Assembly: GCA_947561585.1 (NCBI GenBank)
Contig: CANNZV010000503.1
Coordinates: 124,001-188,000, forward strand
Reading direction: 5' to 3'
Origin: Caprella mutica
Taxonomy: Eukaryota > Arthropoda > Malacostraca > Amphipoda > Caprellidae
DNA: 64,000 nucleotides
Under the pieces are notes generated by a model that did no database searches, was not told the DNA's origin, and saw only the letters and a program-made list of their open reading frames with translations. Shown in pieces: positions 12,050-23,406 of this stretch (the first letter of the stretch is position 1; the number at the start of each line of letters is the position of its first letter). The position numbers and the translations under genes are program-made.

Positions 12050-13185
12050 CGGTTGTGAGACGTTTCATCGACAGGACATTTCGTCGACGAATTTTGGTAA
12101 AGGGAATATTACCACACTCTATTGTACACTCTATGATCGAGGGGAGTATCCCCCCCCCCCTATGTACCTCACTGCCAGGTCATTTTAAGGGGACCGTCTC
12201 CCTAAAATAGAATAAAGTTTATTAATTGATGTACAAATTTGTGATTATCAGTGTTACTGCAACTACTTAAATGGAGTATTTTTTATTTAGGTTTTTTTTC
12301 GTCTATGCCCTCTTCATCCCCACCCTCAGAAAGCCCTCAAATGGTGGGTGCTTTCAAAAGGTATCAACTGATACAGTTTTTGAGCTAGATACATGATGTT
12401 GGTTTCATCCTGTTCAGAATTTAGTTGTCTACAAAGTTACAGGGCTATTTTTTCAATTTCGTCTCAGAATTTTTCTAATTATTTTTTAAAATTTTTGATT
12501 TTCTTTCATATACACATCAGGAAATTTGAAAAACTCATATGTAACTTTGTGAGCAATTCATTTATGAAGAAAATGAAACAAACCCGATGTCTGTAGCTAA
12601 AAAACTGTAGGAGTTGATTCCTTTCGAAGTCGAAAAAATATACTTCGCAGGAGCGCCAATTTACTGAAATTTTTAGGAAAAAAATGGTCTAACTGAAATA
12701 ATTTTGGTTCCATAAATTAGAGTCGAGGCTCTTGTTTGAGTTTTGTGTCCTCTTTTTGATGCATCTAGTCAACCCATCTTTTGATGTGAGATCCAAATAA
12801 ACCCTCAATACCAGTGCTGACAGGTCTTTTGACAGACCTGACAGGTATAATTTACAATTTTGTAAATTCTTTATTGAAGCACTTTTAGATTATTGTTAGC
12901 TCTAATATTTTAACACGTTATATAAAGACTATAAGACAACATTTTCTGCCAAAACAATTTTTTTTTTAAGATTTGAGGGAGACGATCCCATTAAGACAAC
13001 ATCATGAAGTGTGCATTACAACAAACTAACTGATACAACAAACTACATAACGGCCATTTATGTTAATAATTTCAAAATAATCTTCATTTATATATGTTTA
13101 TATTTATTTATATATTAAAATAATCTTGATTTATGTTCATATCACCTTTACGAAAATTCGTCGAAGAAATGTATGTCGAAATAAT
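12050..13185. mobile_element. terminal-inverted-repeat element, TTCGTCGACGAATTTT arms
   Basis: The left arm has CATTTCGTCGACGAATTTTG followed by GTAAAGG. The right arm at 13145-13185 is the inverse with a few changes (CCTTTACGAAAATTCGTCGA). The superfamily is not resolved. A second inverted-repeat pair is nested inside. Confidence 0.6.
12175..13003. mobile_element. inner inverted-repeat element, GGACCGTCTCCCT arms
   Basis: TTAAGGGGACCGTCTCCCTA at 12184-12203 is matched in inverted orientation by GAGGGAGACGATCCCATTAA at 12975-12994. It lies wholly within the 12050-13185 element and may be either a later insertion or that element's own subterminal repeat. The 67-codon ORF at 12393-12596 has no recognised domain. 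Confidence 0.5.
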
Positions 13186-13565
13186 TTTTATAAATTTCTG
13201 ACTAAATACGATTAAAGTTTTTGAAAAATTATTCATAATCGGACATATAGATTATATTTTTATTTATAACATTGATTTAAATAGATAATCGAATTCGTCT
13301 ACCAGTGATTATAATTTCTTAACTTTAAGTATAATGCTTTTGAATATCTCAGTTTAAAATATTTGCCGGTTGCTAATGTGCGGATTGAGTTATCGTGCTC
13401 TCATCGCGTGCCTAGGCCTATAGGCTGTTTGAATATAAACAGCAATGCCCCTTATTGAACACCAAGGCAATCTTCAATTAGGAAATTAAATGCTATTTTT
13501 GGCTCTTTTACTTGGCATGCAATGCCCAGTAAAATGGATCAATGATATCTTCTTACGTCACTAAA

Positions 13566-14386
13566 GTTAATGTAATGGGCTATATTCACTATATAGTTAA
13601 TCTAATGGGCTATATTCACTATATAGTTAATCTAATTGGCTATATTCACTATAATGTTAATACATATAATGGGCTATATTCACTATAAAGTTTATATAAT
13701 GGGCTATATTCACTATATAGTTAATCTAATTGGCTATATTCACTATAAAATTAATATAATGGGCTATATTCACTATATAGTCAATCTAATGGGTTATATT
13801 CACTATAAAGTTAATTTAATGGGCTATATTCACTATATAGTTAATCTAATGGGTTATATTCACGATAAAGTTAATATAATGGGCTATATTCACTATAAAG
13901 TTAATTTAATGGGCTATATTCACTATAAAGTTAATATAATGGGCTATATTCACTATATAGTTAATCTAATTGGCTATATTCACTATAAAGTTAATTTAAT
14001 GGGCTATATTCACTATATAGTTAATCTAATGGGTTATATTCACGATAAAGTTAATATAATGGGCTATATTCACTATAAAGTTAATATAATGGGCTATATT
14101 CACTATATAGTTAATCTAATGGGTTATATTCACGATAAAGTTAATATAATGGGCTATATTCACTATAAAGTTAATCTAATGGGCTATATTCACTATATAG
14201 TTAATCTAATGGGTTATATTCACTATAAAGTTAATATAATGGGCTATTTTCACTATAAAGTTAATATAATGGGCTACATTCACTATAAAGGTAATGTAAT
14301 GGGCTATATTCACTATAAAGTTAATGTAATGGGCTATATTCACTATAATATTAATGTAATGGGCTATATTCACTATAAAGTTAATG
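13566..14386. repeat. 30-bp minisatellite, about 27 copies, with 180-bp higher-order structure
   Basis: The unit joins TAATGGGCTATATTCACTAT and AAAGTTAATA (or ATAGTTAATC). Variant units recur in order: the block at 13801-13890 is repeated 180 bp later at 13981-14070, marked by the rare CACGATAAAG form. Because 30 is divisible by 3 and one frame lacks stops, a 257-codon ORF of ten-residue repeats (MGYIHYKVN type) runs through it. I regard that ORF as incidental, since it has no unique start domain and ends just past the array. Confidence 0.95.
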
Positions 14387-14611
14387 GTGAGAATATAACT
14401 AAGCTATAACTGTATGTTAAATACAAAGAACGAAAAGAAAAAGACAAGTAAGCTATCAGAGATTTTGTTCTAATAAAAAGGTTCACTGTTATAAGTTTGC
14501 TATTTCTCTTTAATTTCTTATTGAAGGAAATATAATTAATGGACCAGTAATTATGATTTTAGATTTGGCAAAGTTATAACAAATAATATTTTCGGGAAAA
14601 CATTGGCCTGA

Positions 14612-15258
14612 TTTGTTACAGCTTTGCCCCAATATTGTTACAACATCACCCCAATATTGTTACAACATCACCCCAATATTGTTACAACATCACCCCAATA
14701 TTGTTACAACATTACCCCCAATATTGTTACAACATTACCCCAATATTGTTACAACATCACCCCAATATTGTTACAACATTACCCCACTATTGTTATAACA
14801 TTACCCCAATATTGTTACAACATTACCCCAATATTGTTACAACATCACCCCAATATTGTTACAACATCACCCCACTACTGTTACAACATTACCCCAATAC
14901 TGTTACAACATTACCCCAATATTGTTACAACATTACCCTAATATTGTTACAACATTACCCCAATATTGTTACAACATTACCCCAATATTGTTACAACATT
15001 ACCCCAATATTGTTACAACATTACCCCAATATTGTTACAACAATACCCCAATATTGTTGCAACATTACCCCAATATTGTTACAACATTACCCCAATATTG
15101 TTGCAACATTACCCCAATATTGTTACAACAATACCCCAATATTGTTACAACAATACCCCAATATTGTTACAACATTACCCCAATATTGTTACAACATTAC
15201 CCCAATATTGTTAAACTGTCCCAATATTTTCATAACATTGCCAATATTGTTGTTATAA
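14612..15258. repeat. 22-bp minisatellite, about 28 copies, C-rich strand
   Basis: The unit is CCCCAATATTGTTACAACAT plus TA (or CA). The + strand carries a CCCC run every 22 bp and hardly any G. The unit has no stop in any + frame, so overlapping ORFs of up to 207 codons appear in several frames at once; that is a repeat artefact. Units become irregular at the 3' end (AAACTGTCCC, CATAACATTG). Confidence 0.95.
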
Positions 15259-15555
15259 TATTAGGTCAATGTTACCCAAAGAAACATTGATACCCAGTGA
15301 GTGCAGATAGCAGACTTCATGCAATTGACTAATTGTGACAATTAAAATATATTAATTTAGAATAATAATTAGTCCAATTTTTTGGTGGAAATTGGAAAAA
15401 CTATTCCTTCATATCAAAGTAAAAAATCTCTGAATCCATTTTAAGATTCTAAAAATTCATAAAATAAACAGATTACAGTATGTGTAAGAAAACCTTTTTC
15501 AGACACTGACAAAAGATAATTTCTAAGGTTCGGTTCAAACTGATGCTTTATTTCT

Positions 15556-15733
15556 AGGGTTGTGACAATATGCGTTTAAAATCATAGATACTGAAATTAT
15601 TATAGACGGATTGAAATTAAAGACTATTCAATCGTTCTAAACCAGCGCTATAAAGTATTCGATACCATTTCATTTCGTTTTGTATATGATGTTCTTAAGA
15701 TCTATGATTTTAGACGCATATTGTCACAAACCT
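15556..15733. mobile_element. MITE, TTGTGACAATATGCG family, unexpanded copy
   Basis: The left end AGGGTTGTGACAATATGCGT and right end ACGCATATTGTCACAAACCT are inverted repeats; the arms continue through AAAATCATAGAT and ATCTATGATTTT. The 178-bp interior has a single ATTCGATACCATTTCATT, the segment that is tandemly amplified in the relative at 30073-30606. Confidence 0.8.
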
Positions 15734-16224
15734 ATTTATAACAAATGCCTAAATCAGACAGAAAGAGGCTAAGGAAAAGAAAAAAAAGAGCCATGCAGAC
15801 AAATTTATGGCAAAGATGGTGACGCTTGTGTCCTTGACAATTTTAAAGAGTCTTATCAAAGATTTTTGTCTCAAATATTTAAAAAATTATCTCACTATCT
15901 CGAAACGCAGTTTTTAAAGAGTCTACTAGTAGTTTCTTATGAGCTTAATACAATATCAGCTTCACATTTTTTGAACTGTTCCATGCAGCTAAGTTAAAAT
16001 CCCTGTAGGTACAATTAATTAATGTACAGTTTTTTTTAAATGGGAGAGTTTTGTCAAAAAACCTATCTCTGTGTGGAAGTCAATTAAAATATTTGAATAT
16101 AGAAAATGTGACCAAGAAGAGAAAGTTTTGAATTATAATTATTATTATATTGTTTTTCTTAAATGATCAAAATGTGTAACTGACCGATAATACGGAACTA
16201 CGTAATTCAATTAAAATATTAATT
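15734..16224. other. AT-rich spacer
   Basis: A purine-rich stretch lies at 15760-15800. No gene or repeat was recognised. Confidence 0.5.
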
Positions 16225-16371
16225 ATACTATTCTTCAATTAATTTATACTATTTTTTTATTATTTTGTACTATTCTTTAATTATTTTATACTATTCCTCT
16301 ATTAATTTATACTACTCTTTGATTAATTCATACAACTCTTTAATTAATTTATACTATTCGCTTATTTAATT
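16225..16371. repeat. 21-bp diverged tandem repeat, about 7 copies
   Basis: Units are variants of ATACTATTCTTTAATTAATT plus T. Copies differ at several positions each, so this array is older than most others in the window. Confidence 0.8.
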
Positions 16372-17936
16372 TAACCAAACACTTCTTATGACATATTAAT
16401 GCATGTACCATCGAATAATTAATGTCAATACTCGTATAACAATGGCGTCGTGATCAATTCTTATCCCCTGCAAATATTTCATCAATTTATTCATACATTA
16501 TGTTTATAAACATTAATTACTGCGATTCTTTTGATGCTGAATACCACTTCCTTAATTGGAATATGTAGAGGATATTAGAAATAGCGCCAAATGAGTTAAA
16601 TGTTCTTTACGCATTGCGTGGCTGGTACTTAATTCCTTTGCGTTGTTTTTACATGTGTAATTAGATAAGAAACTGGGCACCTAATTTATTGTGTACCATC
16701 ACACAAAGAAATATGGGTACCAAATGTCTTGTGTACTATTAAACAAAGAAATTGCTGACTTGTGCTATAGTGTAGAATATATATATAAATGGAACTATAA
16801 AATTCAGATTGTGAATTTATGTATATGTACCTACGCGTGAATTGTATATTTAATTTTGGTGATAGTACACAACTAATAATATATAGTTATAGTTTAAATA
16901 TATATTGAATATCTGGAGAAACAGTTTGAAAATGTATTATCACGACTATATGTTAATTTTATCGATAACATATTCTATACGCTAGCAAATTTTACTATTG
17001 AAAAATAAAATATATCGTAAATTCTGTATATGAATAAAGAAAAGATAGAATAGGTTGGACTTATTTCATTATTCAATAATACCTACTTCCGAATAAATAA
17101 CGTTAGTTTATTTTTGTGATAATTATAAATACGAATTTTAAACCGATTATTTTAGGTTTTAATAAAAATTATTAGGTAGATAATATGTGACACTTAATAA
17201 GTTACAATAATTGTGAAATAATTTATTAAGATGCAGCAAGTTTTGCAAATTTTTAGGGAAATTATTATTTTCATTATTAATTACTTTACCCATTTTATAA
17301 TTTCATTGAATAGATATATGAGCATTGCTATCATTTTATAACATTTCTATTGATTTTATAATGTAATGAGCAATTAAATATTTAAAATATGAAGAAATGG
17401 GTAGAGTATAGAATGTGTTGAAGTGAGGAGAAAAATATATTAGTCATTGCTGAAAAGATTTTCTATGAGTAAAATGAAAGAAAACTTTGATTCCTGTATA
17501 CTGGTATAACTATTATGAAAGTTAAGTTTTACAACAAACGAAGTTTCTAATTATAACATATATAATGTTTTCGAAAATATAAAAATATTGGTGGATCTAC
17601 ATTTGTATAAATAGGTAAATAGTTTTTAACAGTTTCTTTTAATAATTGTGTTATGTCACTTATGTGGTTCACATATCAAAGATGAAACGATTATTGAAAA
17701 AAGAGTTTAGAAAAACGTAATGACACTTTTGGGTGTTTTTTAAAGTTGGAAAGGGACGAGAGAGAAATGAGGAAATAATAAAGTAATTACGTATTCAGAG
17801 TAAATGTACATTTTCTGACATGTTTGAAGACAGAAATAAGGTAGTAGTTAAATACACAATAGCCTATAGAAAGTTACAAAAAGTTAAACATAGGTCTGGG
17901 ATTGAATAAGAAATACTCTTTTTGTAATTCCGAATT
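16372..17936. other. AT-rich spacer
   Basis: It contains a two-copy duplication of about 40 bp at 16671-16750 (GGCACCTAATTTATTGTGTA and GGTACCAAATGTCTTGTGTA). Nothing else was recognised. Confidence 0.5.
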
Positions 17937-20418
17937 GTCTACTGTGTCATAATGGCTACTGTGTCATATTGTCTACTGTGTCATATATGGGCTACTGTGT
18001 CATATCGGCTACTGTGTCATATGGGCTACTCTGTCATATCGGCTACTGTGTCATATGGGCTACTGTGTCATAATGGCTACTGTGTCATATGGGCTACTGT
18101 GTCATAATGGTTACTGTGTCATATGGGCTACTGTGTCATAATGGCCACTGTGTCATAATGGCTACTGTGTCATATGGGCTACTGTGTCATAATGGCCACT
18201 GTGTCATATGGGCTACTGTGTCATATCGGCTACTGTGTCATATCGGCTACTATATCATATCGGCTACTGTGTCCTATTGGCTACTGTGTCATATCGGCTA
18301 CTGTGTCATAATGGCTACTGTGTCATATGGGCTACTGTGTCATATCGGCTACTGTGTCATATGGGCTACTGTGTCATATATGGGCTACTGTGTCACATTG
18401 GCTACTGTGTCATATGGGCTACTGTGTCATATGGGCTACTCTGTCATATCGGCCACTGTGTCATATGGGCTACTGTGTCATATATGGGCTACTGTGTCAT
18501 ATTGGCTACTGTGTCATATGGGCTACTGTGTCATATCGGCTACTGTGTCATATTGGCTACTGTGTCATATACGGGCTACTGTGTCATATCGGCTACTGTG
18601 TCATATGGGCTACTCTGTCATATCGGCCACTGTGTCATATGGGCTACTGTGTCATATATGGGCTACTGTGTCATATCGGCTACTGAGTCATATGGGCTAC
18701 TGTGTCATATCGGCTACTGTGTCGTATCGGCTACTGTGTCCTATCGGCTATTGTGTCGTATCGGCTATTGTGTCGTATCGGCTACTGTGTCATATCGGCT
18801 ACTGTGTCATATCGGCTACTATATCATATCGGCCACTGTGTCATATGGGCTACTGTGTCATATCGGCTACTGTGTCATATCGGCTACTATATCATATCGG
18901 CCACTGTGTCATATGGGCTACTGTGTCATATCGGCTACTGTGTCATATCGGCTACTGTGTCATATCGGCTACTGTGTCATATTGGCTACAGTGTCATATC
19001 GGCTACTGTGTCATATCGGCTACTGTGTCATATTGGCTACTGTGTCATATCGGCTACTGTATCATATCGGCTACTGTGTCCTATCGGCTACTGTGTCATA
19101 TCGGCTACTGTGTCATATCGGCTACTGTGTCATATCGGTCACTGTGTCATATAGGCTATTGTGTCATATCGGCTATTGTGTCATATCGGCTACTATGTCA
19201 TATCGGCTACTGTATCATATCGGCTACTGTGTCCTATCGGCTACTGTGTCATATCGGCTACTGTGTCATATCGGCTACTGTGTCATATCGGTCACTGTGT
19301 CATATAGGCTACTGTGTCATATCGGCTACTGTGTCATATCGACTACTGTGTCGTATCGGCTACTGTGTCATATCGGCTATTGTGTCGTATCGGCTATTGT
19401 GTCATATCGGCTACTGTGTCATATCGGCTACTGTGTCGTATCGGCTACTGTGTCATATCAGCCACTGTGTCATATTGTCTACTGTGTCATATCGGCTACT
19501 GTGTCATATCTGCTACTCTGTCATATCGGATACTGTGTCATATCGGCTACTGTGTCGTATCGGCTACTGTGTCATATCAGCTACTGTGTCATATTGTCTA
19601 CTGTGTCATATCGGCTACTGTGTCATATCGGCTACTCTGTCATATTGGCTACTGTGACATATCGGCTATTGTGTCATATAGGCTACTGTGTCATATCGGC
19701 TACTCTGTCATATCGGCCACTGTGTCATATGTGCTACTGTGTCATATCGGCTACTCTGTCATATCGGCCATTGTGTCATATCGGCTACTGTGTCATTTCG
19801 GCTACTGTGTGTTATTGTCTACTGTGTCATATCGGCTACTGTGTCATATCGGTCACTGTGTCATATCAGCTACTGTGTCATATCGGCTATTGTGTCGTAT
19901 CGGCTATTGTGTCATATCGGCTACTGTGTCGTATCGGTTACTGTGTCATATCGGCTACTGTGTCATATCGGCTACTGTGTCTTATCGGCTACTGTGTCAT
20001 ATCGGCTACTAGCTGTGTCGTATCGGCTACTGTGCCATATCGGCTACTGTGTCATATCGGCTACTGTGTCATATCGGCTACTGTGTCATATCAGCTACTG
20101 TCTCATATTGTCTACTGTGCCATATCGGCTACTGTGTCATATTGGCTACTGTGTCATATCGGCTACTGTGTCGTATCGGCTACTGTGTCATATCGGCTAC
20201 TGTGCCATATCGGCTACTGTGTCATATCGGCTACTGTATCATATCGGCTACTGTGTCGTATCGGCTACTGTGTCATATGGGCTACTGTGCTATATCGGCT
20301 ACTGTGTCATATCGGCTACTGTGTCGTATCGGCTACTGTGTCATATGGGCTACTGTGCTATATCGGCTACTGTGCCATATCGGCTACTGTGTCGTATCGG
20401 CTGCTGTGTCATGTCGAC
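17937..20418. repeat. 17-bp satellite, about 146 copies
   Basis: The unit is TACTGTGTCATATCGGC. Rare units are lengthened (CATATATGGGC). The first 750 bp are rich in ATGGGC and AATGGC variants, while the rest is dominated by ATCGGC with CGTATCGGC forms interspersed, so there are two sequence domains. The unit lacks stops in all + frames and 17 is not divisible by 3, so very long ORFs (up to 738 codons) appear in three frames; these are artefacts. A reverse-oriented remnant lies at 23031-23060 and a 15-bp match at 25793-25807. Confidence 0.97.
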
Positions 20419-22475
20419 TTTTAGTATTTCTCTTATTTATTTTACATCTAATACTAATTCTTTTCTAAACTTTTCCTTCTTATTTCAAATTCCTGTTCAA
20501 GAGGAAGAAAAATCAGAAAATTCTGCCTTTTTCAAGATTAGGTTTTCTTCTGATGTCCTCGAAGTAATATTTCTCTAAAGGAAAATAATGTTCCAGTACC
20601 TATTTTAAGAAATTCTTTATGTGGAGTTAACCATATTGGATTATAGTGTTCGAATATTTGTTGAATCATCAAGTTATTAATATATCCCATATTTGTCATT
20701 AGTAAAACCAAGATATTTCTAATATGAAGATAATTAACATATAAATTCTTCACTCAATTTAATTATGCAAAATGAATTATATTTCACAGATAACCATTAT
20801 TTATTTATTTAGCTAATAATTTGTTACAAATGTAAATAATATTCTGGTAAAATATCGGACTCTAAATCGGAAGGAATTATCATTCACTTGTGAAAAATAA
20901 TGAGGCATCAATAAATAAAATATTCGATATTAACATATTTTGTGGAATAGTTTCAAGTAAATATAATATTATTTCAAGAACTGCATGAAAAAATACTAAA
21001 AACTTCTGGATTGTATTATTGGCAGATTGCATATTTATTTAATATGTTAGTTAGCTATATTACAATTTAGTTCTTTTCCAACTAGCAGAAACTGGTAAAA
21101 TGTTCTCCAAGAAATCGTCAATTTTTTCTTCGCATGTATAATTTAAAGAGAGTTCCATATTCTGTAGAGAGATGTCAGTCCTCAAATAATTAAATGAATT
21201 ACATGAATGAGCTCATTTTAAACAATAAGAAAATTGAAAAAATTTTAAATTCTGAAGTGTTACTTAAAAATCAAGATTTCGATGGGACCCTGCATAATTA
21301 TTTAAGACCCACAATAAATTTTCACTGAGGGAAGATGCCATAGAAATATCGATAATAAATGAACGACCTTCCAAAAGTATACAATTAAATAACAAAATTT
21401 TACCCCAAGTATAACATAAAAATTACCAGAAGAATTTTAAAATACGAGGCACTCCAATTAACATTGACAATACGAACTAATCTCACAAATATTTTTTTTA
21501 ATTAAAATAATCAATTATTGTCATTTCAATTTTTTAAATTTATTTCAAATAGAAATCCAATATTTTACAGCTTCTACTCCTGATTGAATGTTCAATTACT
21601 ATTATTGTCATCTCGATTTTTGTAGTTCGAGTGAATGAGTTGTAATCCTGTTCACGCAAACATACATAAACACTTAGAAAATTTCCCTTTCACTATTTCA
21701 ATAGGATATTTTTCATCCACTATAATTAACAACACGCTTTTCATCCACTGCAATTAACAACATGGATGGTATTATTATTAATTGGCTATAAACTCAAGGC
21801 AAAATATTATTTTTTCGAAATTGGTATTTTCAAATTTAAAATTCAAAATATTATTTTTTATAAATATGTTTATTAATTTTGAATTTAGTCATGAAAACTC
21901 AATCAATTTATATTATACAACAACCTACACAATACCCATAAAATAGTATTTTTTGAAGCATGTAATTGATTATACAATGTGAATATAGCTTGCCTTTTTT
22001 ATAAGGACTTATTGCAATTTATTCTTTGATGTGCCTGTAATAGCACCGTTCTTTTGATGCATCAGAAAATGAATAGGAAAAAGTTGATATTGATGTAAGG
22101 GAATAGACATGTACAACGGAATATGAAGTGAATGAGTTGTAGAAAATTTGTTAGATTGTAATATCTAAAGCAGAATATTTATTATATAACATTCGCTCAA
22201 AATGTTTGTTAGGTATATGTATTATGTATGTGCTTGAAATATATTCATATAGTCTAATCTGAGTGAAATATATATCCCCAAATCTAATATGGACCTACCT
22301 AATTATTTAAAATAGACTAAGTTTTATAAAAAAAAATCAATGAGCAATAGGATATGTAATTGCTGAATTTATATCGCTAATTCTATTATCCTTACCATTT
22401 CATCTAATTCCATATTAACTTCTTCCCGCGGAACTGAAGCAACTCAAAAGCTCTTGACTCAATATTGCAATGTAG
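20419..22475. other. AT-rich spacer
   Basis: There is a 27-bp two-copy duplication at 21706-21762 containing TTTTCATCCACT and ATTAACAACA. No gene or transposon ends were recognised. Confidence 0.5.
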
Positions 22476-22607
22476 AAATTAAAATTCAGAACAAATAACT
22501 TGAGAAATAAAGTCCGTGGAGTTGCAGACAGAGATTCTCTTCAACTCTACTTCCAGGAGCAAAAGAAACGGACACTTGAAGACCGCAAAGTTGCCTCACG
22601 TCATTAA
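22476..22607 (+). CDS. candidate terminal coding exon
   Basis: An open frame of 43 codons ends at TAA (22605-22607). It has markedly protein-like content and better GC than its surroundings. Its middle reads KVRGVADRDSLQLYF and its end EQKKRTLEDRKVASRH. Possible acceptors are the AG at 22474-22475, the ATTCAG ending at 22489, and a pyrimidine-rich TTCAACTCTACTTCCAG ending at 22556. The longer overlapping frame from 22516 looks like a shadow. No domain is recognised. Confidence 0.35.
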   Translation, partial: KLKFRTNNLRNKVRGVADRDSLQLYFQEQKKRTLEDRKVASRH

Positions 22608-22804
22608 AACTTTCCAGAAAAGTTTCATTCAAATTAGTTTTGTTTATTGCATCAATGAAAGTTTTACAGAGTGGTGTGCGTCTGGGGGTATTTATCTTGA
22701 GAAATTACCTGTCTTCTGGAAACACTTCTAAACTAAATATTTAACACTATTATAGCAACGGGGTAATTATTTAAACCCTCCCACTATAAAGTACGTTGAT
22801 CTAA

Positions 22805-22945
22805 GGGACCGGTCACACGAGCGTTTTTGGACCGTTTACAACGCTCCAAAAACGTCGTGTAACATGGATACATATGAAATAGGTTTAACAATAATTTCCT
22901 CAGAGTCAAAAATGCTGTGCAAGAACGCTCGTATGACCTGTCCCT
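22805..22945. mobile_element. MITE, GGTCACACGAGCGTT ends
   Basis: GGGACCGGTCACACGAGCGT on the left is matched by ACGCTCGTATGACCTGTCCC on the right. The spacer is about 100 bp with no coding. The ends recall the 'TTCACACTTGCGTTT' elements in this window in general form, but not closely. Confidence 0.75.
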
Positions 22946-23030
22946 AACTGTACTTTGAATATTCCTTATCTGATATTAATACCTATTAACAGCTTTTGAT
23001 AATGGATCATGATGTAGACAAAGTTATACA

Positions 23031-23060
23031 CAGTAGCTGATATGACACAGCAGTCGATAT
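23031..23060 (-). repeat. isolated inverted remnant of the 17-bp satellite
   Basis: CAGTAGCTGATATGACACAG followed by CAGTCGATAT is the reverse complement of almost two units of the 17937-20418 satellite, including variants (ATCGAC, ATCAGC) that occur within that array. Confidence 0.7.
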
Positions 23061-23144
23061 AAAGTTTCGGAAAGATGTTCAGTTTTAGATAGTAAGATAG
23101 TATTTTAGCTAGGAAAGTTTTTTTAAGTGTACCGTGTCATTCAA

Positions 23145-23265
23145 ACTGAATGCAATGGTACACTGAAGAAATCTTTTCTATAACCACTACATTGTATACA
23201 CTGAAAAGATGCCTCCTATAGCCACTATACGGTGCACTAAAAAGATCGTTCCTGGCCACTATATA
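23145..23265. repeat. diverged copies of the 34-bp repeat, left outpost
   Basis: Three degraded units (AATGGTACACTGAAGAAATC, TGTATACACTGAAAAGATG, CGGTGCACTAAAAAGATC) share their order with the array at 25207-25752. They lie on the other side of the mariner at 23407-25002. Confidence 0.7.
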
Positions 23266-23406
23266 TACATCTCAATTTGGAACACAATTTAATGGGGCCC
23301 ATGTGGGCACTAGGTTGACAAATCATATTGGTACGGTGTTTTTTTTTTGCAAAATGGGCCAACTTGCACTGCCAATATATGAAACAAGTTTTAGCCATAC
23401 GCTATA

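Larger units (their letters stand above)
11985..13312. repeat. second copy of the 10785 repeat, split by insertion
   Basis: The left piece (11985-12048) matches the start of the 10785-11020 repeat and the right piece (13190-13312) matches its later part. The terminal-inverted-repeat element at 12050-13185 lies exactly between them, so the repeat is the older layer. Some target sequence has been lost at the junction. Confidence 0.5.

Noticed and set aside
12146..12161. C-homopolymer as a regulatory site
   Set aside because: A run of ten C bases within an old element is more simply slippage.
13566..14386. Origin of the 30-bp array from the pogo-like MITE (shared TTCACTATAAAG)
   Set aside because: About twelve AT-rich bases match, but no MITE ends flank the array, so I could not support descent.
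13636..14409. 257-codon ORF of ten-residue repeats
   Set aside because: It is explained by a stop-free 30-bp unit. It ends at the array border and has no domain outside the repeat.
14612..15258. Possible G-quadruplex or i-motif array from CCCC runs
   Set aside because: The runs are 18 bases apart, so loops would be too long for a stable intramolecular quadruplex. CCCC periodicity just reflects the unit.
18208..20424. 738-codon ORF and several other long ORFs in all + frames
   Set aside because: They lie wholly in the 17-bp satellite, whose unit has no stop in any + frame. Three overlapping frames are open at once, and there is no unique protein region.
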